Positions 17,836 to 28,209 of a stretch of DNA of 64,000 nucleotides are shown here, piece by piece. The notes below the pieces were generated by a model. That model was not told the origin of the DNA. It made no database searches and was given only the letters and a program-made list of their open reading frames with translations. A program made the translations under genes and the position numbers. The DNA is from Novosphingobium sp. PhB165 (GTDB taxonomy: Bacteria > Pseudomonadota > Alphaproteobacteria > Sphingomonadales > Sphingomonadaceae), in NCBI RefSeq assembly GCF_004341845.1, contig NZ_SLVB01000003.1, positions 372,001-436,000 on the forward strand. Reading direction: 5' to 3'. Position 1 is the first letter of the stretch; every line of letters begins with the position of its first letter.

Positions 17836-19668
17836 TCACCCGATCGCCAGCGGAGCCTCTTCCTCTTCGGCATCGTCGCGCATGTCGGGTGCCCCCGGAT
17901 CGACGATGGTGGGCGCCGGTACGGTGAAGAAGCCGCCCGCTTCCGCCCGCGCGCCGAGGCTTGCACGCGAAGTCAGGCTGATCAGCCAGGGCGAGGCGAG
18001 CAGGCCCAGCGTCAGCGGCGAAAGCCACAGCGCCGTCACCGGATTGATGAACGCCGTCGCCGCGAAGGCGAGGCCCAGTGCGATGTGTTCCTTGAGGTCG
18101 GGCAGCACCTCGCGCACGCCGATGCGGCGGGCGTCGCGTTCCTGTGTGTTCCAGTGCGCCGGGATGCCCAGCGCGAGCCCGCACAGAGCCTTCACCTGCA
18201 TCACCATCGTCACCGGCGCCAGCAGGATCGCCAGCGGGACTTCCAGCGCCACCGAGCGCAGGATGCCGCTCCAGCCGCCGAAGCGCTGGCGGCGGCCGGG
18301 ATTGGCGGCGACCCACAGCGTGCCCATCGCCTTCGGGCCGAACAGCAGCAGCACGGTCAGCCACAGCACGCTCGGCGGCGTGCCTCCGGCAAGGGTCTGT
18401 CCGCCCTGCACCATCGCCGCCTGCGCGATCGCAGTGATCAGCAGCAGCAGCCAGCCGGGCGAAGTGAGATAGGCCGAGGCACCGATCAGCAGATGCAGGC
18501 GGCTCGCCCAGTGCAGGCCCGAAGCGTCGAGCAGGCGCAGATGCTGCAGGTTGCCCTGCATCCAGCGCCGGTCGCGGATCGCGTGATCGACGATGGTGGG
18601 CGGGAATTCCTCGTAGCTGCCGTCGATCATGACCATGTGCACGGCCCAGCCCCGGCGGCGCAGCAGCGCGGATTCGAACATGTCGTGGCTGAGGATATGG
18701 CCGCCGAACGGCGGCTTGCCCGGCAGTTCGGGCAGGCCGCAGGATTCGGCGAAAGCACGGGTGCGCACGATGGCGTTGTGGCCCCAGAAATTCGCCTCCG
18801 CGCCCGACCACCAGAGCAGTCCGGCCGAGGCAATCGGCCCGTAAGCCTCGCTGGCAAAGCGCATCCAGCGCTGGAACAGCGTCTGCGCGCCGACGATCAT
18901 CGGCACGGTCTGAAGCAGGCCGATCGACGGGCGCTCCTCCATGATCGCGGCCATGCCGATGATGGCATCGCCGCTCATCAGCGAATCCGCGTCGAGAATC
19001 AGCATGTTTTCATAGGCCCCGCCGAAGCGCTGGACCCATTCGGCGACATTGCCGGGCTTGCGCGCGAGGTTCTTCTCGCGGCGGCGATAATAGACGGCAA
19101 TGGGCGCCTCGGCGGCGACTTCGCGCCAGGCCGCTTCCTCGCGCTTGCCGTGGAAAGCATTGGAATCGCTGAGTACGAAGAAATCGATCCACTCGGCGCC
19201 GCCGGCCGCCGCAATCGAGTTCGCCATGGCGCGCACGCGGCCAAAAGTCGCCTCCACGCTCTCATTGTAGACCGGCATCAGTACGGCGGTGCGGTGGCGC
19301 AGCGACGAGGCCGGGCTCGGGACGGCGGTGAAGCCGGGATGCTTGCCGGTGATGAGCTGGAGGAAGCCGATGGCCGACGTCACGAAGCCGAACGAGATCC
19401 ACGTGAACAGCGGCACGAAGAACAACAGCAGCACGATCTCGACCGCGTCGAGCCCATCGCGCGAGAAGGCAAAGCGCACTTCGCTGGACGCGGCCAGCGC
19501 GATCACGGCGGTCACCACCAGCAGCAGCAGGCGCTTGACCTGCATGCCGTGCGGGCTTGTCCGCACCGCGATGGAGCCCGGCGCGATGCCGTAAAGGTCC
19601 TGCACCGGCATCGCCAGCGGAGCCTCCGCCGGAAGCGGAGGGAGTGCGCGGTTTATGCCCGCCTTCAT
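17836..19668 (-). CDS. mdoH: Glucans biosynthesis glucosyltransferase OpgH (MdoH)
   Basis: A 610-residue inner-membrane family-2 glycosyltransferase that makes the beta-1,2 glucan backbone of osmoregulated periplasmic glucans from UDP-glucose. Seen: membrane helices near residues 45-65 and 75-105, the UDP-sugar site LILDADSLMSGD, FVLSDSNAFHGKREE, the RDRRWMQGN (Q/RxxRW-type) motif, and several C-terminal helices. Shorter than E. coli OpgH (about 850) because the N-terminus lacks the long cytoplasmic extension. The start overlaps the mdoG stop by four bases. Confidence 0.92.
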   Translation of the reverse strand: MKAGINRALPPLPAEAPLAMPVQDLYGIAPGSIAVRTSPHGMQVKRLLLLVVTAVIALAASSEVRFAFSRDGLDAVEIVLLLFFVPLFTWISFGFVTSAIGFLQLITGKHPGFTAVPSPASSLRHRTAVLMPVYNESVEATFGRVRAMANSIAAAGGAEWIDFFVLSDSNAFHGKREEAAWREVAAEAPIAVYYRRREKNLARKPGNVAEWVQRFGGAYENMLILDADSLMSGDAIIGMAAIMEERPSIGLLQTVPMIVGAQTLFQRWMRFASEAYGPIASAGLLWWSGAEANFWGHNAIVRTRAFAESCGLPELPGKPPFGGHILSHDMFESALLRRRGWAVHMVMIDGSYEEFPPTIVDHAIRDRRWMQGNLQHLRLLDASGLHWASRLHLLIGASAYLTSPGWLLLLITAIAQAAMVQGGQTLAGGTPPSVLWLTVLLLFGPKAMGTLWVAANPGRRQRFGGWSGILRSVALEVPLAILLAPVTMVMQVKALCGLALGIPAHWNTQERDARRIGVREVLPDLKEHIALGLAFAATAFINPVTALWLSPLTLGLLASPWLISLTSRASLGARAEAGGFFTVPAPTIVDPGAPDMRDDAEEEEAPLAIG

Positions 19669-21254
19669 GCCTGAACGCCTTGAATAACTGTTTCGCTAAG
19701 CGCCTGTCCGGCACGCGCAAGATAGACCCGTAGTTCCGGCGACGGCATCGCCGAAGGCCGCACGTCCAGCGTGACGCGCCAGCGCGTTTCCTCGCCCACC
19801 ACCGGATAGGCGGCGGATGCAATCACGGCGCTGGCCGGAAGCCCGGTCACGGCCTGAACGCCGCTGTCGCGGGTCAGCCCCTTGAGCGCCGGGCCTTCGA
19901 AATCGAACACGAACTTGCGCCCGTCCTTGGCCACCGGCGCATCGCCCGGCTTGCCCGCCGCGCCCTGCCAGCTATCCACGCAGCGCGCGGTGGCGGTCGC
20001 AGTCGGATCCTGCGAGGTCCAGTTCAGCCGATAGGCCAGATCGCGCCGCTGCCCCGCCTTCGCCGGCTCGTCAGAGAGCCAGAAAGCGGCGACATTGTCG
20101 GTCGTCTCGGTATCGGTGGTCATCTGGTAGAGCATGACCGAGCCCTTGCCCCAATCGCCCTGCGGCTCGATCCACAGCGAGGGCCGCCGGTCGTAGAACG
20201 CGCCGTCGTCCTGATAGTGGTCGAAACGCTGGTCACGCTGGAGCAAGCCGAAGCCCTTGAGGTGATCCGCGCGCATCGCATTGGTGCGGGTGAGGCGCGG
20301 ATTGCTGAGCGGCACCCAAACCCTTTCGCCATTGCCGGAGAGAACGGCAAGACCGTCAGAATCGTGTATCTCGGGACGCCAGTCGCCGCGCTTGGTCGGA
20401 TCCGACTGGTCGTACCAGAACATGCTGGTGATCGGCGCGAGGCCCAGCCGCTCGACATCGCGGCGCAGGAACAGGCTGGCGCGCACGTCCTGCGTGACGC
20501 CCTGCTGGCCATGCGTGCAGTCGAACGCATAGGCGCCGGTGACGCTCGGCCCGTCGAGCGCGGCATGGATGCGCACGCGGTTCGGCCCGAGGTTCTCGAT
20601 CCAGAACTCGGTGAAGGCGGGGAATTCCTCGGCCTTGGGCATCGCGGTATCGATCGCGACGCCGCGTGCGGAGAGGCCGTACTGATCGCGCGAGCCCGAG
20701 GCGCGGAAGTACGACGCGCCGAGAAAGGCCAGCCAGTCCGAGTGCTGGTCGGCGGTCATGACGCGGAAACCGGCGGGATCGGCGCGGGTGGCACCCACGA
20801 AGAAACCACGCGTGTCGACCAACTGGCGCGAAGTGCCGTTCTCCACGAGGTGGATCGTCACTGCCTGCGGGGCGACACCCCGGCTGGTCGGGAACAGGCG
20901 AACGTCGCCTGCCAGTGCCTGCGCATTGCCATATGTCAGCTTCACCGCCGTATCGAAATCGGTAACGGCATGGGCCGAAGGCGCGGGCGCGGCCCAGGGA
21001 CGCGCGGCGGCGGCCTGCGCGGTGCTGACAAGGTTGTCCCACGAGAACGGCTGCGCGGGCCCGAAATTGGCTTGCCCAGCCGTGGCGACAGCCGCCTGCG
21101 CGAGACGCGGAACCGCCAGCAGCCCAGCCATCGAGGCGAGCATGGCTGCGAAATCGCGCCGGGCCAGCGTTGTCAGTGCGACGGGGCCGGTTGCGGCCTG
21201 GGGAGCCGTTTTTCGGCCCGCATCCCTCATGTTGCCTTGGGTCATAGGTTTCAT
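19665..21254 (-). CDS. mdoG: Periplasmic glucans biosynthesis protein, OpgG/OpgD family (MdoG)
   Basis: A 529-residue periplasmic protein needed to make or branch osmoregulated glucans with OpgH. A twin-arginine signal is seen (ARRDFAAMLA, RR at 32-33, then a hydrophobic stretch and AQA cleavage site near 54), as in OpgD rather than E. coli OpgG. The mature part has the OpgG beta-sandwich pattern (FGPAQPFSWDNL; YDQSDPTKRGDWRPEIHDSDGLAVLSGNGERVWVPL; PSLWIEPQGDWGKGSVMLYQM). Start ATG 21254 is preferred; 21245 is possible. It forms a two-gene operon with mdoH. Confidence 0.92.
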   Translation of the reverse strand: MKPMTQGNMRDAGRKTAPQAATGPVALTTLARRDFAAMLASMAGLLAVPRLAQAAVATAGQANFGPAQPFSWDNLVSTAQAAAARPWAAPAPSAHAVTDFDTAVKLTYGNAQALAGDVRLFPTSRGVAPQAVTIHLVENGTSRQLVDTRGFFVGATRADPAGFRVMTADQHSDWLAFLGASYFRASGSRDQYGLSARGVAIDTAMPKAEEFPAFTEFWIENLGPNRVRIHAALDGPSVTGAYAFDCTHGQQGVTQDVRASLFLRRDVERLGLAPITSMFWYDQSDPTKRGDWRPEIHDSDGLAVLSGNGERVWVPLSNPRLTRTNAMRADHLKGFGLLQRDQRFDHYQDDGAFYDRRPSLWIEPQGDWGKGSVMLYQMTTDTETTDNVAAFWLSDEPAKAGQRRDLAYRLNWTSQDPTATATARCVDSWQGAAGKPGDAPVAKDGRKFVFDFEGPALKGLTRDSGVQAVTGLPASAVIASAAYPVVGEETRWRVTLDVRPSAMPSPELRVYLARAGQALSETVIQGVQA

Positions 21255-21455
21255 ACGCACAGACGAACGCAAAGTTTCGTTGCGGTGCGTCGTAAGGGTC
21301 CTTCTACCAGCCGAATCCGGGTCAGGCGAATTCCACTAATGCGGCGCGCTGACAGCTTGGAGACGGCATTATTCAATCGCAAATGAATAGATCGTGACCG
21401 ACACAAGTTGATCGCGTTCGATGATTCGCCCAGCCGTGTACTATCGCTTCTTGCG

Positions 21456-22661
21456 CTAATGCTTTTCGGGCGGATTGCGCCATCCCACGATCACTTCGGC
21501 GCCGGGCTTGAGGTCGTTGGCGAAGACTTCGGTACGCTTGCCGTCGCCCGCTCCGGCCGACACATAGACGCGGCGCGGCTCCCCGTCGCCCGAGACGAGA
21601 TAGATGCGCGGCTGGTTGCGACCAGTCGAGTTGCCATCCACATGGGCGCCGCCGGTGCTCCCCGGCTCGAAAGTCAGCGCCGCATCGGGCACCAGCAGCA
21701 CGTTTTTCCGTTCGGGCAGAGCCACTTCCACGGTCGCTGCCATGCCGGGGCGGATCGCTTCGGTCGGCTTTTCCAGCGTGAACACCGCGCGGCGCGATCC
21801 CGGTGCATCGGCGCTGTCGGCCAGCACACGTGCCAGCGTCGCCTGCTGCACGTCATCGGGCATGGCATCGATCCGCACTTGCGCCACCGTGCCGGCATCC
21901 AGACCGGCACTGCCCGCGCGGGCGAGCGGGATCTCGATCTCCAGCGTCTCGTCGCTTGCCGCCAGCGTGAACAGCTTCATGCCCACCCGCACGCGCTGGC
22001 CAGTGCGGATATTGCGTTCCACCACATAGCCCGCGAAAGGCGCCCGCACGACGGCGGCGGCCAACGTCTCGCTGTCAGCCTTGAGGCTGTTGCGAGCCGC
22101 AGACACACGCGCTTCGGCGGCAGCCACTTCGCGCGCGGCGCGCTCGGCAGCGGTGCGCGCGGCTTCCAGTTCGTTGATCGCGGGCACACGGTGGCCGGAG
22201 CGGCGCCAGACATCCTCGAAGCGGGCCAGCTTGGACGTCGCCTCGTCGCGCGCGCCGCGCGCGGCTTCAAGATCGGCCTCGGCAGCGGCCACCAGCGCGC
22301 GGTCGGCCGCGAGCGTGCTGCGCAGCGGCTCGGCGTCGATGGTGGCCAGGATCTGCCCCTTCTCTACTTTGCCGCCGGCCGGAACGCCCTCCGCCGTCAC
22401 GGTGCCGTCGAGCGCGGCGGCCAGTGCGACCTCGCCGCTGCCATGCACGGTCCCGCGTTCGGAGAGGAGCGGCGTGATGCTCCCCTGTTCGACCAGCGCG
22501 GTGTAGAAGGGCGAATCGGTGCCGCCCAGAAAGCGCACGACCAGCAGCACCAACGCCACCACCGCCGCCGCCAGCAGGGCGATGCGCAGCAAGTGCGTGC
22601 GGCCGCGACGAGTGCCCCCGCCCAGAAAGTGGTCGAGCGAAACCTCTTCGGGCTCAGTCAC
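21456..22661 (-). CDS. Efflux periplasmic adaptor (membrane fusion) protein
   Basis: A 401-residue HlyD/AcrA-type adaptor. One N-terminal membrane helix (about 25-44) is followed by a biotinyl-lipoyl half, a coiled-coil hairpin rich in Ala, Glu and Arg (about 110-190), the second lipoyl half (VVRAPFAGYVVERNIRTGQRVRVG) and beta-barrel/membrane-proximal domains (RPGMAATVEVALPERKNVLLVPDAAL). The adaptor links an inner-membrane pump to the outer-membrane channel. Its start overlaps the stop of the channel gene by 8 bases, but no RND, MFS or ABC pump gene is beside it. Confidence 0.85.
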   Translation of the reverse strand: MTEPEEVSLDHFLGGGTRRGRTHLLRIALLAAAVVALVLLVVRFLGGTDSPFYTALVEQGSITPLLSERGTVHGSGEVALAAALDGTVTAEGVPAGGKVEKGQILATIDAEPLRSTLAADRALVAAAEADLEAARGARDEATSKLARFEDVWRRSGHRVPAINELEAARTAAERAAREVAAAEARVSAARNSLKADSETLAAAVVRAPFAGYVVERNIRTGQRVRVGMKLFTLAASDETLEIEIPLARAGSAGLDAGTVAQVRIDAMPDDVQQATLARVLADSADAPGSRRAVFTLEKPTEAIRPGMAATVEVALPERKNVLLVPDAALTFEPGSTGGAHVDGNSTGRNQPRIYLVSGDGEPRRVYVSAGAGDGKRTEVFANDLKPGAEVIVGWRNPPEKH

Positions 22662-24021
22662 AACCGGCGCCTCCCGGCGGCGGGGTCAGGTCGGTGGCCG
22701 ACCACCCGTCGCCGCGCTGGAGATGCAGGCGGATCATTGCCGAGGCCCGCTCGGCGCGAATGCCAAGGCGCGCTTCCTCAACCGATAACGCGGAGGCTTC
22801 GGCCACATAGAGCGTGGCGAAATCGCCCATCCCGGCCCGATAGGCGCTGCGCGCATCCTGCACCGCACGGCGCGCGCGCTCACTGCTCTGCGCCAGCGCG
22901 GCCTCGCGGGTGTCGAGCGTGACGAGCGACTGGCGTGTCGCCGCGATCTCTGCGCGGGCAGCGAGTTCGGCCTTGTCCATCTCTGCAAGACCGTCGCGCA
23001 GCAGCGGCGGCGTGCCGGGATCGCCGCGATGGGCCTCGGCCGCGTCGATATCGGCCTGGCTCATCTTCTCGCGCTCGATACTGGCCAGCAGCCGGTAGCG
23101 CCGCGCCTGCAAGTCGGCGCGGTGGAGCGGCCCTTCGTCGGCCACGCCGGGCGGATCGCGGCCAAGATCGGGTACATCGCCAGCCTCACCCAGCGCGGCG
23201 AGCAGCGCCGCATCCTCCATTCCGGTCATCCGCGCCAGATTCGCCCGCGCCGCATCGAAACGGGCGCGCGTCGCGGAAAGATCGGCATCGGCAACGCCGG
23301 CCATGCTGCTGCCGATGCCGCCGTCGATCCCGGTGACGAGCCCGGCCTGTCGGCGGAATTCGGCAATCGCTGCATTGTCCCGGAACTGGTCGAGCCGCTC
23401 GGTGCGCAGGACCAGCACTTTCTGGAGCCGCCGCACCTCGACATAAGCCAGCGCCACTGCCGCCGCGCGTTCGGCGCGGGCCTGCGCATAGGCATAGGCG
23501 TCGGCCCGGCGCGTGGCATCGCGCACAAGGTCCTGCTCGCCGCCCACCAGCTTGCGCACCTTTCCGGTAAGCCGCCGGGCCGCCGCCGCATCCTCCTCGT
23601 TCTGCGCGTCAAGACGGGCAGCGCGGCAGGCAAGGTCGGTATCGGCGGCGATTCCGCGCGCGATCAGGTCTGCCAGCAGCGGATCGCTTGCCGTCTTCCA
23701 CCAATCGCCATCGGTTGGCGCCTCCACCGTGGGCTCGGGCGCTTTCGGCACTTGGGCAGCGGGGCCAGACTGCCCGGCGCATCCCGAAAGTCCACCCGCC
23801 GCGAGCGCACAGGCGATCGCCATGACCATCGGCGCTCCGGCGCGGTTCCATGCTCCAAATATTCGCACGCGGGCAGCGATAGCAGCAAAGCGCCGCGAGG
23901 CAATCACGCTGCGCATGCGAAGGCCCCAAGTTCTTGCAGCCGGGGACAAAAACGGACCGCCGGGCCGGACATGGGAGAGGCCCTCGGCCGCCAAATTGCC
24001 GCTGGCCATGTTCTGATCCAT
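22654..24021 (-). CDS. TolC/NodT-type outer-membrane efflux lipoprotein
   Basis: Up to 455 residues. A lipobox LSGC (Cys81 if translation starts at 24021) indicates an outer-membrane lipoprotein like OprM/NodT. The rest is helical with the two-fold outer-membrane-factor pattern (LADLIARGIAADTDLACRAARL; later AALAQSSERARRAVQDARSAYRAGMGDFATLYVAEAS). The start is uncertain: ATG 24021 has GGAGG 12 bases upstream but gives an unusually long region before the signal; ATG 23916 or 23829 would give more normal signal peptides. Co-transcribed with the adaptor at 21456-22661 and divergent from the P450. Confidence 0.82.
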   Translation of the reverse strand: MDQNMASGNLAAEGLSHVRPGGPFLSPAARTWGLRMRSVIASRRFAAIAARVRIFGAWNRAGAPMVMAIACALAAGGLSGCAGQSGPAAQVPKAPEPTVEAPTDGDWWKTASDPLLADLIARGIAADTDLACRAARLDAQNEEDAAAARRLTGKVRKLVGGEQDLVRDATRRADAYAYAQARAERAAAVALAYVEVRRLQKVLVLRTERLDQFRDNAAIAEFRRQAGLVTGIDGGIGSSMAGVADADLSATRARFDAARANLARMTGMEDAALLAALGEAGDVPDLGRDPPGVADEGPLHRADLQARRYRLLASIEREKMSQADIDAAEAHRGDPGTPPLLRDGLAEMDKAELAARAEIAATRQSLVTLDTREAALAQSSERARRAVQDARSAYRAGMGDFATLYVAEASALSVEEARLGIRAERASAMIRLHLQRGDGWSATDLTPPPGGAGCD

Positions 24022-24104
24022 TGCGTATCATATCCTCCAAATTGGTCGGTCGCACCAGAGCCGAACGCATGGGGAGAAGCAGGGTTGTCGGAAGGAGCAC
24101 GGCC

Positions 24105-25319
24105 ATGAACGCCGAACCCGCAAAATGTCCGTATGGGCATGGTCAGAAATTGGGACGCGACGACCGCAAGAGCGCCCGTCTCGCCGAGGCGAACATCACG
24201 CCGCAGCCCGGATCGCGCGTTGTCGGCGACTTTGCCATCGGCCGCGAGGTCCTGCGGTCGGCCAAGGTCCGGCAGGCCGGCGCCCATGCCGACGATACCG
24301 ATCTTTCGCGGCCGGACGAGGTCTCGTTCTTCTTTCTCGACGGCGATCTCCACCGCAAACGCCGCGCCGCCGTGGCCGGACTGTTCGCGCCCAAGACCAT
24401 CGTCACCCGCCACCACGCGGTCATGCACCGGACGATGGATGAACTTGTGGCGCGGCTTCAGGAAGGCAAGCCGCTGCCGCTGGACGAACTGAGCTTCCAG
24501 ATGGCGGTGGATGTCACCGCCGAGATCGTCGGCTTGACGGACAGCGACAGCAACCGCAACCTCGCCAGACGCATCAAGTCCGTGCTCGACAGTTCGCTGG
24601 ACCGAAAGCCGGGCCGCATCGGCAACATGATCTTCGCCGCGAAGATGCTGCTGCGCGTCGGCCGGTTCTATCGCAAGGACCTGGTCCCCGCGATCGCCGC
24701 GCGCCGCAAGGAACCGCGCGACGACGTGATCTCGTTCATGGTCGGCGAGAATTACTCGCGCAAGGGCATGATCATGGAGTGCCTGAGCTACGGCGGCGCC
24801 GGAATGATGACCACGCGCGAATTCATCGTCATGGCCGCGTGGCACCTGTTCGACAATCCGGACTTGCGCACCCGCTACCTGACCGGTGGCGAGGCCGACC
24901 AGTCCGCCATTCTGGAAGAGATCCTGCGGCTGGAACCCGTCGCCTCGATGCTCCACCGCCGCGCGGTGGAACCGCAGCCCGGCGTGATGGAGGAAGGCGA
25001 AGTGCTCTGCGTCTCGATCCGCGAGGCCAATGTGGACGAGGCGATCACCGGCCCCTGCCCCTTCGAACTCGACCCCGACCGGGCCAAGCGGATGAAAGTG
25101 GCCGGCCCCTACATGAGTTTCGGAGACGGCCCGCACCGCTGCCCCGGCGCACAAGTGGCGCTGCACGAAACGCGGATCTTCCTCGACCGCATGCTGCGCC
25201 TGCCCGGCATCCGCCTCGTTTCCGAGCCGAAGATCATCTGGAACAGCATGATCCAGGGGTACGAACTGCGCGGGGCGCTGGTCGCCTGCGATCCGGCCTG
25301 CCCCTCATGGTACGCGTGA
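24105..25319 (+). CDS. Cytochrome P450 with an unusual I-helix
   Basis: A 404-residue soluble bacterial P450 that uses O2 and two electrons to oxidise a small molecule. Seen: haem loop FGDGPHRCPGAQ with ligand Cys346, ExxR at E272-R275, and the substrate-side HRR region near 284. The I-helix reads GGAGMMTT (230-237): the usual acidic residue of the (A/G)Gx(D/E)T motif is Met235, although the Thr residues are kept. The N-terminus has a CPYGHG motif. ATG 24105 follows GAAGGAG. It overlaps the ferredoxin gene, its probable electron donor. Substrate unknown. Confidence 0.9.
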   Translation: MNAEPAKCPYGHGQKLGRDDRKSARLAEANITPQPGSRVVGDFAIGREVLRSAKVRQAGAHADDTDLSRPDEVSFFFLDGDLHRKRRAAVAGLFAPKTIVTRHHAVMHRTMDELVARLQEGKPLPLDELSFQMAVDVTAEIVGLTDSDSNRNLARRIKSVLDSSLDRKPGRIGNMIFAAKMLLRVGRFYRKDLVPAIAARRKEPRDDVISFMVGENYSRKGMIMECLSYGGAGMMTTREFIVMAAWHLFDNPDLRTRYLTGGEADQSAILEEILRLEPVASMLHRRAVEPQPGVMEEGEVLCVSIREANVDEAITGPCPFELDPDRAKRMKVAGPYMSFGDGPHRCPGAQVALHETRIFLDRMLRLPGIRLVSEPKIIWNSMIQGYELRGALVACDPACPSWYA

Positions 25320-25627
25320 CCTTTATCGACGCGGGCGGAATCGTGCGCGAAATCGAGGCGAGCGAGGGGATCTCGCTGATGGAAAACGCTGTCGCCGGTG
25401 GGATCGATGCCATCGAGGCGGTGTGCGGAGGGAACTGCTATTGCGGCACGTGCCGGGTGCACCTGACGCCCGAATGGTATGAGCGGCTTGGCGGGCCCGG
25501 CGAATACGAAGGCCCCGTGATCGAGACTTCGGGCGACGGGCATCCGAGGGTCCGGCTTTCGTGCCAGCTTACGGTGACGGAGGCGCTTGAGGGACTGGTG
25601 GTGGAGACGCCTGCGGCGCAGAGTTGA
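25307..25627 (+). CDS. 2Fe-2S ferredoxin, partner of the P450
   Basis: A 106-residue adrenodoxin/putidaredoxin-type ferredoxin. The cluster ligands are the CGGNCYCGTC group (C-x5-C-x2-C, near residues 40-49) and the later Cys in RLSCQL. The start codon lies 13 bases inside the P450 gene, so the two are translationally linked. It would carry electrons from a ferredoxin reductase encoded elsewhere to the P450; the only reductase in the window is Fpr at 2139-2957. Confidence 0.93.
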   Translation: MVRVTFIDAGGIVREIEASEGISLMENAVAGGIDAIEAVCGGNCYCGTCRVHLTPEWYERLGGPGEYEGPVIETSGDGHPRVRLSCQLTVTEALEGLVVETPAAQS

Positions 25628-25681
25628 ACGTCGGGGCAGCACCGGTAGCGCTCCTCAGCAGGCTGAATTACCCAAAAGCCC

Positions 25682-25763
25682 TTCGTCATTGCGAGCGTAG
25701 CGAAGCAATCCAGAGCGGCTCGAAACTGCCCTGGATTGCTTCGCTACGCTCGCAATGACGAAG
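25682..25763. repeat. Interspersed palindromic repeat, family R1
   Basis: Near-perfect inverted repeat with TTCGTCATTGCGAGCGTAGC on the left and GCTACGCTCGCAATGACGAA on the right. It begins 54 bases after the ferredoxin stop and is followed 57 bases later by an R2 copy. Confidence 0.88.
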
Positions 25764-25819
25764 GTGGGGGCCAAGGTCAGGGAATGGCCTACTGGCCACG
25801 TCCGAACCGCATCCCTCTT

Positions 25820-25907
25820 CCCGTCATCCCCGCGCAGGCGGGGATCCCGCTTGCTTCGCGCGACGTCGCAAAGAAAAGCGGGGCCCCCGCCTTTGCGAGG
25901 GCGACGA
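25820..25907. repeat. Interspersed palindromic repeat, family R2
   Basis: Left arm CCCGTCATCCCCGCGCAGGC, centre AAGAAAAGCGGGGCCC, right arm slightly mutated (CGCCTTTGCGAGGGCGACG). With the R1 copy it fills the gap between the convergent ferredoxin and pobA genes. Confidence 0.82.
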
Positions 25908-25958
25908 GTGTTAGGGGTCAGCGTCAGGCCCACCATCAGACCTCGGCAGGCGAGCAAC

Positions 25959-27179
<1,221 letters not shown>

Positions 27180-27207
27180 TCACGGGATTGACACCGCGCA
27201 GCGCTTG

Positions 27208-27237
27208 CCGGAATGCACCAGACGGCCATTGTTCCGG
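27208..27237. promoter_or_regulatory. Inverted-repeat operator candidate between pobA and pobR
   Basis: CCGGAA (27208-27213) and TTCCGG (27232-27237) are perfect mirror arms 18 bases apart, inside the 137-base divergent promoter region. This is a reasonable PobR site, but it is based on symmetry only. Confidence 0.35.
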
Positions 27238-27265
27238 TACTTTCAGGACACGCCCGAGTCTGACC

Positions 27266-28147
27266 ATGCCCAACCCCCTGCCCACGCCCCGCCCCATTCC
27301 CAGCTATGTCCTCTATGGCGAGGAAATCGCCGAAAGCCTCGCGGAATTCGGACATATCGAGACGATTGCGGCACGAAGTTCCTTGCACGACTGGGAAATT
27401 GCGCCGCACCGCCATGTCCGCGGCGTGCAGGTCATGCTGGTATCGAAGGGACAAGTAACCCTCACCATCGACGACAAGACCGAGACTCTGGAAGCGCCCT
27501 GCCACATCGTCGTCCCGGCCGGCAGCATCCACGGTTTCCGTTTCCGGCCAGAGACCCTGGGTTATGTGCTCATGCTCAGCAGCGCCTTTGCCGAGCGGCG
27601 CAGCGGGTTGGGCGATCCGCTGCTCCACGCCTCCACCCACGGCCGCTTCGCACCGACGCCGCTGGAAATACTGCCACGGGTCGAATTCCTCTGCGCGGAG
27701 ATGCTCGCCATCCCGCAGGACTGGCGGCGGCCGAATGCCCTGTTCCTGTCCATGGCGGAAGCGCTGATGCGCTCGCTGCTGCCCGAGGAAGAGGCGGCAG
27801 ACGATGGCGGCAGCGACCAGCGCATTTCGCACTTGCGCCATCTGGTGGAACTGCACTTTCGCGACCAGTTGCCGCTGGGCTGGTATGCCGAGCGGCTGGG
27901 CATGACCACGCGCACGCTGACCCGCCTGACCCGCGCGAAGCTGGACTGCACGCCGCAGGACCTGCTTCACGCCCGGCTCGCACTGGAAGCCCAGCGACTG
28001 TTGTGCTTCGCCAATGCCAGCGTGGTGCAGGTTTCCAATGAGCTGGGCTTCTCCGACCCGTCCTATTTCTCGCGCTTCTACCTGCGGATGACCGGGCACC
28101 GCCCGCATCTCGACAAATCGACGCATCCCCATCTGCCCGAAGCATGA
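27266..28147 (+). CDS. pobR: AraC family regulator, probably PobR
   Basis: A 293-residue transcription factor. The N-terminal cupin-like effector domain (HDWEIAPHRHVRGVQVMLVSKG; PAGSIHGFRF) is followed by two C-terminal helix-turn-helix motifs (WYAERLGMTTRTLTRLTRA; VVQVSNELGFSDPSYFSRFYLRMTG). This fits AraC/XylS-type PobR, which activates pobA with 4-hydroxybenzoate. Divergence from pobA supports this. ATG 27266 is chosen because upstream codons lack family character. The ORF ends 62 bases before the SulP gene. Confidence 0.85.
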   Translation: MPNPLPTPRPIPSYVLYGEEIAESLAEFGHIETIAARSSLHDWEIAPHRHVRGVQVMLVSKGQVTLTIDDKTETLEAPCHIVVPAGSIHGFRFRPETLGYVLMLSSAFAERRSGLGDPLLHASTHGRFAPTPLEILPRVEFLCAEMLAIPQDWRRPNALFLSMAEALMRSLLPEEEAADDGGSDQRISHLRHLVELHFRDQLPLGWYAERLGMTTRTLTRLTRAKLDCTPQDLLHARLALEAQRLLCFANASVVQVSNELGFSDPSYFSRFYLRMTGHRPHLDKSTHPHLPEA

Positions 28148-28209
28148 TTTATTCCGCGCCCGCAACGCGTTAAGATGATCGTTTGGAGAGCGATGAAAGG
28201 CCGGCCGCG

